This document shows positions 46,717-54,241 of a stretch of DNA of 54,241 nt, piece by piece. Source of the stretch: Candolleomyces eurysporus (lineage: Eukaryota > Basidiomycota > Agaricomycetes > Agaricales > Psathyrellaceae); the NCBI GenBank assembly GCA_027579435.1, contig JANBPK010001085.1:1-54241 (forward strand), written 5' to 3'. The notes below the pieces were generated by a model. That model searched no databases. It worked only from the letters and a program-made list of their open reading frames with translations, and was not told the DNA's origin. Within the stretch, counting starts at the first letter, position 1. The number at the start of each line of letters is the position of its first letter. Position numbers and translations under genes: made by a program.

Positions 46717-47589
46717 ATGTCTGCACGAAACTCATCACCTCAGCAAAGCTATCCAGAACCTCCCCACGGAGGCCCAGCATCAGCGAGTTCTACTACAATC
46801 ACCGTGATAGTCGTTGACCAATCGTACAATGTCTACACCAACGACTACAGCACTCGGAACCGGACAACTACTGAGATCATCAACTCAAACAACGACAATT
46901 CAACGCGGGCTCGCAACTCCAGCCTCAACAGCAGATGTCCGTTCTGTAAGTGCCAATTCCCTAGGCCACGGACGCCCGACTCCAATGTGAACTTTCTGCA
47001 GTGTTTGAAGAGATGGAGCGGACCCCCGGGTCTGGCCAACCTCAGCGACCACAACGCTCGCAATCGTGGCAAACACCACCTTCTCCAGATATGCCCTTCA
47101 ATTCCCGGAACCATCAGAACGTAAATCACGGCTATGCTCCTCATTGTCCGGCTCGTCCTTGCCTGCGTCATTCCTCGCAACGGCGGCATAATTCCTTGCT
47201 CACTGGCACAGGTAGGTCATGATCATTAAGTTACACTGGTGCTCTTTTCAGGCTTACAAGGGTTGTCGCCAGCATACTCAGGCTCTCATCAAGCTGAATT
47301 CCCTTCACCGGGATTCGAGAGCGCAGACGCGGACCTGATCAATCCTGTCGCTTCACAACCATGTGGGTGTATGCTCTGCACCCCCAATTATGCCATTTTA
47401 GGCCGTAAGCCTCCCGGCTTTCTTCCTTTGCGAAGGGACATCGATCGCACCCATGATGCCGTCCAGGTTCCTTTGCAACATGCCGTTCTGGCACACTTAC
47501 AATTATTTCTTCGGTGGCTTGCTACCTGGTTCAGAAGCCCTGGCAGAACCTCTGTCAACCATGGTTCTGATTTAGATGGGGTAGTCTGA
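46717..47589 (+). CDS. Hypothetical three-exon protein
   Basis: Exons 46717–46945, 47002–47211 and 47252–47589 join in phase to 258 codons. The N-terminal half is Ser/Asn/Thr-rich and looks disordered (STTITVIVVDQSYNVYTN). The middle has a Cys/His/Arg-rich segment (HGYAPHCPARPCLRHSSQRR) and a second Cys cluster (QPCGCMLCTPNY). The C-terminal part contains an amphipathic, Leu-rich helix (AVLAHLQLFLRWLATWF). The Cys clusters could bind metal but match no named finger that I know. The clean in-phase splicing supports a real gene, but the function is unknown. Confidence 0.6.
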
Positions 47590-48324
47590 ACAATTAAGAG
47601 CGTTGAACAACTGTAAAGTGGAACGCTATCGCCTGTCATACGCAGGACTTTAATCTCATAGAGGATTGACTTAGACACCCTACTCGCTTCTATATTTCTA
47701 TTACTTTCCCTTTCCCCCTTGTGCTTGCTACATCATTGCGGGCTTGCCCCTCAAAACGGGTTAGGGTCCCCACACTGAGACCTTTCAGTATGCCTGGTCC
47801 CCATTGCCCTGAGGGCAAGCCTTATGTATATACGTATCTATTTTTTCCACCTGAACTCCAATTCGCTCCGCTTCACAGAGAACAGTGCTCATTGATATGT
47901 ATGTTCCTATACTAGATAGCGTGGCGGGGGCCACACCTTAATCCTTACTTCAGTACTAGCTCTGGTGGTTTGAAAAGCAGTCAACATTTGTGTACATACT
48001 ACCCTCAGGTCATGTCGATGCTTTTTGACCGTGCTCGCGCCAGGGGAGGGAGAGGCAGGGTCCATGACGGATGATCGAATGGTGCGAAAGCCTTTACCAG
48101 TTCGCCGCCTTACTGCGGCTTCGATTGTTTTAGTCCGAACAAAGCGATGGCTTGAGGGCAGCGAAAATCGAGATGATTGTTATATCAAAAATTCAATGAT
48201 ACACTCCAAAGTCAAATGCAAACGCCCCAACTTGAATAAGTCAATCTGTTGATAAGTTGAGTATCAAGTATATCAGCAACGAACGGGGGGAAGCGCGAGT
48301 GAGTAAACGGACGGTATACCGACA
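47590..48324. other. Intergenic, no gene recognised
   Basis: This 735-bp spacer lies between convergent genes. It contains only short unsupported frames. Confidence 0.55.
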
Positions 48325-49958
48325 TTAGAACCTGCTCAAAATTATTGTCTAGGCCGTCAGACTAGATCCTGAGCAACGTACCCGGTTTTTCCTGGCACAA
48401 CACCGAATGCAGGACCTCCCCGTCCAAACATCTTGCGGAGATCGCCAACGAGTGCCTCAGGGCGCTCGTAGGCAGCAAAATGGCCTCCGGACTCGTGTTC
48501 AGATTCAAATATCAGTGTCGGATTCGCCGCCTTGAGCCATCTTTGAAAACGCGACGGTCAGNAAAAAAAATCGAAGCGGGAAGGAGACAATTTTGTACCT
48601 GCGAGGGTGGATAGCAATTTCTTTCGGGAAGTAAGAGTGGCCTAGTGGAATAGGTGTCGCCATGTTTTGAGACACCCCTTGAAGTGATCCCTGCAGGATC
48701 TCGTAGTATATACGGATCGAGGCGGCGGGACCGGCTCTGGAGAACCAGTAGATGGATACCCAGGTCAGGACTGCGGACGCGGAGCTTTAGCAGCTGGGAA
48801 ACTGTCCATGGGGAGTGGGTATATATTTACCTTCGTCTTCTGTCCAGGGGTACTCATCCGTCCAGTTCACCAGCTTTTCGTAGATCCACCCGAGCAAGCC
48901 AACGGGAGAGTCAGCGAGACTGTAGCCTAAAGTCTGGGGCTGCGTCGATTGTTCTTTGAAATAGCCGCTCCCCTTTTCTTCGAACCAGTTCGTGCGATCA
49001 ATACCGGCCCTCTCTTTCGGAGAATATTTGAATAAGTGGTGCGACAGGAAGAGTAAGGGACTCTGGGTAAGCTGCGGTGGGCCAGCACTGGAGCATAAAT
49101 GTACGCAACAGCAATCGGTGTGAGTATGCGACGGGAAAGGCGCGGTAGACATACAGAGGCATATTCGTGTGCCATGCTTTACTATGTTTAGGCCCGTAAA
49201 GTTGGGCGATCCTTTTTGTGATTAGAGCACCCCAATCCCCGCCTTGAGTAACTGATGCGATCGCTTCTAAGTCAGGAGTAAATGATAGCAACGAAATCGA
49301 CCTTCGTACCATATTCGTTGTATCCAAGGGAAAGCATGAGCTTGTTGGAAACCTATCGCATGATTAATAGCTTTCTCCCTGCAAATTCGAAAAGGTAGGT
49401 GTCCTACCTCTGCATATTGTTCACATTTGAACCCTTTCTTAGAGGGTCCCTGGGAGAATCCATAGCTCGGGAGACCAATAGCAACGACGTGGAAGCTGGG
49501 ATGATCTGGGGAAGCCTCGACAAGCAGAGGTAAAATCTTCCTCACTTCCACAAAGCTGCCAGGCCCTGCAGGAAGTGTCGGCGTCAGCTTGGCACTCACG
49601 ATGTATTCTGATCCGAACTTCTCTTACAGCCATGGACAAAAAGCAAAGGGACAGCGTCCACTACTGTACTCTTCTGGTGGACATAGTGAATGTTAAGCGT
49701 GCCGAATCCGTCGACCTCAATGTCCCTCGTGAACTGAGGGAGTTCTTCGTTAAGTTTGGCCTCATGCTCTCTCCATTTTGGAAGGTGAACGTCTTTCCAA
49801 TACTTTGTAAGCCGTTGGATATCGGCAAGAGGGGCTCCATAGTCCCGTCCAGCATCCTCGAGCTCGTCAGGAAAGCGAGTCAGCTCGAGCTTCTGCTTCA
49901 AGAGCTCTAGCTGGTCGTCCGGAACAGCGATACTGAATGGGGTCTCAGCGTCAGACAT
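48325..49958 (-). CDS. Epoxide hydrolase (microsomal type), copy 3
   Basis: This is a third paralogue, on the opposite strand and about 12 kb from copy 2. The start [18 protein letters not shown], the HGWP oxyanion motif (Trp codon again spanning an intron), the GGDWG nucleophile, FPKEL and the catalytic His in [14 protein letters not shown] are all retained, so it should be active. Exon–intron structure matches copies 1 and 2, including a final mini-exon ending in Gly-Phe-stop at 48325–48327. The flanks do not match the other copies. An N at 48562 lies in an intron. It is more diverged from copies 1 and 2 than they are from each other. Confidence 0.92.
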
Positions 49959-50052
49959 TCTGGGGGTGGGGAGAGAAGGTGGGAGACGTTACGTGGGTTG
50001 ACAGCCCCTCTTTTTTAGGGTGGATTAGTCGACCTTATAAGGTTTTATCCGG
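49959..50052. promoter_or_regulatory. Probable promoter start of epoxide hydrolase copy 3
   Basis: This short upstream segment lies between the start codon and the edge of the TRP4-linked duplication. The promoter must extend into the duplicated block. Confidence 0.4.
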
Positions 50053-50892
50053 CACTTCGGAGCATTGCCAAGGACGAGAACGCTCTTGCTGGCCACGAAA
50101 TGGTCAGGTGTACCTGTCATTTGCTGACGTGCAGCCGGGACACCTTGAGATTCTCCCCTCGATTGAGAAAGCAGAGGCTAGAGCTGTATGGTCCAGGACA
50201 CGATATCTGCCTCGAGGGAATATAGTGGCGTCAGAATCGGGTCCTTGGCATAGGCTTGCAGCGCCTGAAAGAAGCTCAAGGTCAAAAGACGACATCATCT
50301 GAGAAAGGCCCTTTGCATATCAGCAAATATTCATGGTAGCACATACATGAATTGGCGAGCTTAGCCTGGAGTATCTGGAGCGAGGAACGGAAGAACNGCC
50401 AACATCATTTTCAAAGAATCGAAGCCTGCCCTGAACACACTCCCAACATAACTCGCGATCAGATATGAATCAGATCTTTGGAGGTTTCTCCCCAACTACC
50501 AGTGTGGGCCTGAAAAGCGGACAGGTTCGTTCCCCCGCTTCTTGTGTCTTCTATCGTGTGCCGACTTTGGAACAGCAGAGAGGATGCCCGGATCGGAAGA
50601 CCTAAGCACGCAAGGAGGTGCGTTTCCTATCCTGCCTTATCTCTTCTCTCAGAGGGCTCATTTGCCCCCAGCGTGACGGCTTACACCGGGATCCACTGTG
50701 TCGTCAATGGCCACCGGAGTTGTTCTAAGCGGCGGCGAAGACAATGTCGTCTGGTATGTGTGCCCAGCACAGTTATCGTCAACCGCTTACTCACCGATGG
50801 TTTCTAATGATAAGCCATATTTACTTAATAATCCAGGGTCCCCTATGGGAGTAGCGACTTCTTATGATCCACTCAACGACGCGGGTACATAT

Positions 50893-51141
50893 TTATCCCC
50901 ATCCCCCTCACCAACGAGGAGCAATATGAACAACAGAATCAGAAATTGAGCAACAGGAAGCACGGTTGCTTGGCTCGACTATTATCTGCATGCATACCGC
51001 GGCAGGGCTCGACCTCGAACGGTTTGGCACCAGCCATATCCCCATCCCCCTCACAAACGGAGAGAAATATGAACAACAAAATCAGAAATTGAGCGACAGG
51101 AAGCACGGTTGCATGGATACACTATTATCTGCATGCATACC
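50893..51141. repeat. Direct repeat, two copies of about 106 bp
   Basis: The segments 50893–50998 and 51036–51141 are close copies (shared TATCCCCATCCCCCTCAC, CAGAAATTGAG, AGGAAGCACGGTTGC and ATTATCTGCATGCATACCG) in the same orientation. A partial third copy lies at about 53110–53190 in duplication unit 2. Confidence 0.8.
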
Positions 51142-51656
51142 GTTATGGGACGAGCGAGACTCGTCCCTTTTACAACTCCAGACATCTTTAGATATGGAAC
51201 CTTTCTGGTACACTGGATCGGCTATTTCCAGGGTTCTCGTGCGCTTGCAATGGAAAACCACTAGCAATGGAAGAATCACTATTCAAAGTTTCGGAGGACT
51301 GATCACCCACCGAAACAACTCGCAAATGAATTACCCCAGGCCACCCCTTCCGACATCGACTGTCTTGTAGGAGTACATAGTCTTGTTAGATAGTTGATGT
51401 TGACTACTTCCGAATGCCAATTGTAGGTTGTAGAGCTCATATTTTGTCTTCCTAGAGTGGATTTCTCGTTCCTTTCGAAAGGTCAAAGGTATGTGTTTCA
51501 AGAGAAGTGCCAACGAGCTTGTCTCCAGTTCGACAATGAGTAAAATCTTGTCCGATCAAAAGGTCATCTGTAGGTAACTCGCGATCGAGTAGCAACGAGC
51601 AAATGAATTCTAACACTCCTAGTGTTCATTCTTCAAAGATACGAGATCATAAAATT

Positions 51657-52146
51657 TTAGGCAACCGCGTTCAGGGAGCTTTTCGCCTTTCGACCAACGT
51701 CACGGAATGTTCCCAATGCGTCCCAAGCACGACCCGAGTACACACTTTGACGTGCGAGCTCGGTCCCTTCGACGTAGTCCTTCGCGACGCTTGCAACAAT
51801 GAGCAAAGCAGATGCGTTCATGAGAACGAAATCGAGCACAGGAATTAAATTTTCGGGGATCTGAGAGCCCGAATTGAGGAGAATTTCGAATGTTTCAGCG
51901 GTCTCGTGAGGCAGGCCGCCCACGACCTTGGAAAGGGCGTGGACGGGGAGCCCGAAATACTCGGGGGTGAGGACGTGTTCAGAGACGGAACCGTCTTCAT
52001 GGAGTTCCCATGCATGCGTGGAACCAGCACAGCTCATTTCGTCGAGGCCCTCGAACCCGCAGACGACGAGAGCACGCTGTACGCCGCCTTCGCGCAGAGA
52101 TTTGGCGAAAGCAGGGCCGATCTCTGGTACGGCGACACTGAGGACC
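51657..52146 (-). pseudogene. Truncated TRP4 copy (3' half only)
   Basis: About 163 codons align with the C-terminal half of anthranilate phosphoribosyltransferase (VAVPEIGPAFAKSLREGGVQ, RALVVCGFEGLDEMS, HALSKVVGGLPHETAE, VLDFVLMNASALL). The frame is intact, but similarity stops abruptly at 52146, so the N-terminal half and its ribose-phosphate-binding loop are missing. Upstream sequence is unrelated intergenic DNA. Substitutions against the copy at 53726 include Ile to Met and Asn to Thr. It is probably a recent non-functional by-product of tandem duplication. Confidence 0.88.
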
Positions 52147-54190
52147 TCGAAGCATTCCCAAGAACGAGAACACTCTTCCTGGGTACGCAACGGTCAGGTG
52201 TACCAGTCATATGCTGACCCACAACCAGGACACCTTGAGATTCTCTTGGTTGAGAAATCAGATGCCAGGGCTATATGGTCCAAGGATATGATATATATCT
52301 GCCTCGAGGTAATATAGTGGCGTCAGCCTAAGGCTTAGATCGGGTCCTCGGCATAGGCTTCCAGCGCCTGAAAAAAGCTCAAGGTTAAAAGATGACATCA
52401 TCTGAGAAAGACCCTTTTCACACCAGCAAATATTCATACGTGAATTGGCGAGCTTAGTCTGGAGTGTCTGAAGCATCTGGAGGGAGGAACGGAAGCATTC
52501 AAGACCTGGAGTGCCGAACGGCCAGCATCATTTTCAAGAACCGAAGCCTGCCCTAAATACGTTCCCTACATAACACGGGATCAAACAAATGCTGGATCTT
52601 TGGAGGTTTCTCCCCAACTACCAGCGTGGGCCTGAAAGGCGAACAGGTTCGTCCCCCCGCTTCTTATTTTCTCTATCGCGTGCTGATTTTTCAATAGGAG
52701 GAAGGATGCCTGGATCGGAAGACCTACGAACGCAAGGAGGTATGTCCCCTATCCCACCTTATCTCCTCTCTCAGAGGACTCATTTGCTCCTCAGCGTGAC
52801 GGCGTATACCGGGATCCGCTGTGTCGTTAATGGCCACAGGAGTTGCGAAGGGCGGCGGCGTTGACAGCGTCGTCTGGTACGTGTGCTCAACATGGTTATC
52901 GTGACCCGCTTACTCACCGATGGTTTCTAGCATGACAGCCCAGGTTCCCCAACGGGAGTAGCGGCTTTGTATGACCCACCCAACGACTTGGGTATAAATG
53001 GGTCCCCCGTCAGCGTCAGACGGATTTCGGCTCAGCCCCTGGACGCAGGGCTCGAGAATTTCGCCAGCCTCGAATGGTTTGGCACCATTAGGAACCTCCT
53101 CGCAAATGGAGAGACAGGAAGAACGTCCTCGGAATTGAGAGGCAGGAAGCACGGTTGCAAGGCTAGACTAGTATCTGCATGCATATTGTTACGGAATAGT
53201 CGGGACGAGCAAGACTTATCCCTTCTACTTCAGATAAGGACCCTTTCTGGTACGACACTGGATCGGTTATTTTCAGGGTTGTCTCGTGCTTGCTACAACA
53301 AGCTTGCAATGGGAGAATCCCTGGCTAGGGTTTTGGAGGACTGATCACCCCCCGAAACGATTTTGCAAATGAATTACCCCAGGCCATCCCTCCGACGTCG
53401 ACTGTCTTGTAGGATTAAAAGTCTTGTTAGATAGTTGGTGTTGACTACTTCCGAATGCCAATTGTAGGTTGTAGAGCTCATATTTCGTCTCGCTCTTGAG
53501 TGCATTTCTTGTTCCTTTCGAAAGGTCAATGGTATGTATTTCGAGAGAAGTAACAGTGAGCTTGTCCCCGCTCCACAATGAATAAAATCTTGTCCGATCA
53601 AAAGGTCAGCTGTAGGTAATTCACGATCGAGTAGCAACGAGCAAATGAATTCTAACGCTCCTATTATACATTCTTCAAATATACGAGATCGTGAAATTTT
53701 GGGCAGCAAATTTAGGAAGCAAAGTTTAGGCAGCCGCGTTTAGGGAGCTTTTCGCCTTTCGACCAGCGTCACGGAATGTTTCCAATGCGTCCCAAGCACG
53801 ACCCGAGTACACACTTTGACGTGCGAGCTCGGTCCCTTCGACGTAGTCTTTCGCGACGCCGGCAATAACAAGCAAAGCAGATGCGTTCATGAGAACGAAA
53901 TCGAGCACAGGGATCAGATTTTCGGGGATCTGAGAGCCCGAATTGAGGAGAATTTTGAAGGTTTCAGCATTCTCGTGAGGCAGGCCGCCTGCGACCTTGG
54001 AAAGAGCGTGGACGGGGAGGCCGAAATGCTCGGGGGTGAGGACGTGTTCAGAGACGGAACCGTCTTCATGGAGTTCCCATGCATGCGTGGAACCAGCACA
54101 GCTGATTTCGTCGAGACCCTCGAACCCGCAGACGACGAGAGCACGCTGGACGCCGCCTTCGCGAAGGGATTTGGCGAAAGCAGGGCCGAT
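52147..54190. repeat. TRP4-linked tandem duplication, unit 2
   Basis: This unit contains the downstream flank and 3' half of the full TRP4 gene. It is the counterpart of 50053–52146. Confidence 0.85.
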
Positions 54191-54241
54191 CTCTGGTACG
54201 GCGACACCGAGGACCATACCGCGGGGTCGGGCAGGGTTGAT
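53726..54241 (-). CDS. TRP4: Anthranilate phosphoribosyltransferase, C-terminal part (cut by window edge)
   Basis: This enzyme transfers phosphoribosyl from PRPP to anthranilate, the second step of tryptophan synthesis. The visible 171 or so codons give the C-terminal half: NPARPRGMVLGVAVPEIGPA, RALVVCGFEGLDEIS, HAWELHEDGSVSEHVLTPEH, FGLPVHALSKVAGGLPHENA, VLDFVLMNASALLVIAGVAK and the terminal helix with ALETFRDAG. The 5' part lies beyond 54241, so whether the gene is complete cannot be judged here. The 3' end and downstream flank were duplicated in tandem. Confidence 0.9.
   Translation of the reverse strand: MNPARPRGMVLGVAVPEIGPAFAKSLREGGVQRALVVCGFEGLDEISCAGSTHAWELHEDGSVSEHVLTPEHFGLPVHALSKVAGGLPHENAETFKILLNSGSQIPENLIPVLDFVLMNASALLVIAGVAKDYVEGTELARQSVYSGRAWDALETFRDAGRKAKSSLNAAA

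Larger units (their letters stand above)
50053..52146. repeat. TRP4-linked tandem duplication, unit 1
   Basis: This unit contains a truncated TRP4 3' half (51657–52146) and its downstream flank. It matches unit 2 with an offset of about 2.1 kb, including the segments around CAGGTGTACC and GAATTGGCGAGCTTAG. Confidence 0.85.

Noticed and set aside
51657..52190. Truncated TRP4 copy considered as a functional short enzyme
   Set aside because: It lacks the N-terminal half with the PRPP-binding loop and anthranilate site, and its first residues come from unrelated flank.

Overview
The window looks like nuclear DNA of a mushroom-forming basidiomycete (Agaricomycetes). The evidence is intron-dense genes with short GT–AG introns (mostly 45–70 nt), a fungal secretory, vacuolar and mitochondrial gene complement, and families typical of this group: F-box/LRR paralogues, a P-loop NTPase/nuclease-like protein, an M64 peptidase and GH20 hexosaminidases. 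No prokaryotic features, rRNA genes or CRISPR arrays are visible. All exon models were read by eye from splice signals and frame.

Layout. 1–1.2 kb: no convincing gene, but a degenerate tRNA-like stretch on the minus strand. 1.2–3.2 kb (+): Ent3-type epsin. 3.4–5.7 kb (−): GH20 beta-N-acetylhexosaminidase, copy 1. 6.2–7.4 kb (−): a MIF4G-like protein of unknown function. 8.0–12.3 kb (+): two tandem F-box/LRR-like paralogues. 13.2–14.6 kb (+): the second MIF4G-like paralogue. 15.5–16.1 kb (+): a single-pass membrane protein. 16.5–21.9 kb (−): GH20 copies 2 and 3, in a 3.0-kb tandem duplication that also copied the tail of the membrane-protein gene. 22.0–24.5 kb (−): alpha/beta-hydrolase lipase. 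25.1–26.1 kb (+): V-ATPase proteolipid subunit c. 26.9–29.7 kb (+): large P-loop NTPase with a PD-(D/E)XK-like C-terminal segment. 30.0–30.4 kb: an inverted, broken copy of that gene's 3' end beside a fragment of another gene. 30.6–36.4 kb (+): two tandem epoxide hydrolases with a secreted-type protein gene between them on the minus strand. 37.1–39.8 kb (+): mitofusin FZO1. 40.3–42.7 kb (+): a low-complexity protein ending in a CaaX box. 43.5–45.8 kb (−): secreted M64 metallopeptidase. 46.7–47.6 kb (+): a three-exon hypothetical gene. 48.3–50.0 kb (−): third epoxide hydrolase. 50–54.2 kb: TRP4, cut by the window edge, plus a tandem duplication of its 3' half.

The main theme is recent local duplication. 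GH20 is present three times, epoxide hydrolase three times, MIF4G-like twice, F-box/LRR twice and TRP4 about one and a half times. Conserved housekeeping genes (ENT3, VMA3, FZO1) are single copy and lie between the duplicated blocks. The GH20 enzymes, lipase and M64 peptidase suggest extracellular degradation of polymers. The epoxide hydrolases suggest detoxification or oxylipin metabolism.

Sequence quality. Several otherwise intact genes carry a single-base frame break at a homopolymer or at an isolated N (near 5523, 23333, 23957, 26906, 37514 and 45480). In each case one surplus base explains the break. I treat these as probable base-calling artefacts, not pseudogenes.
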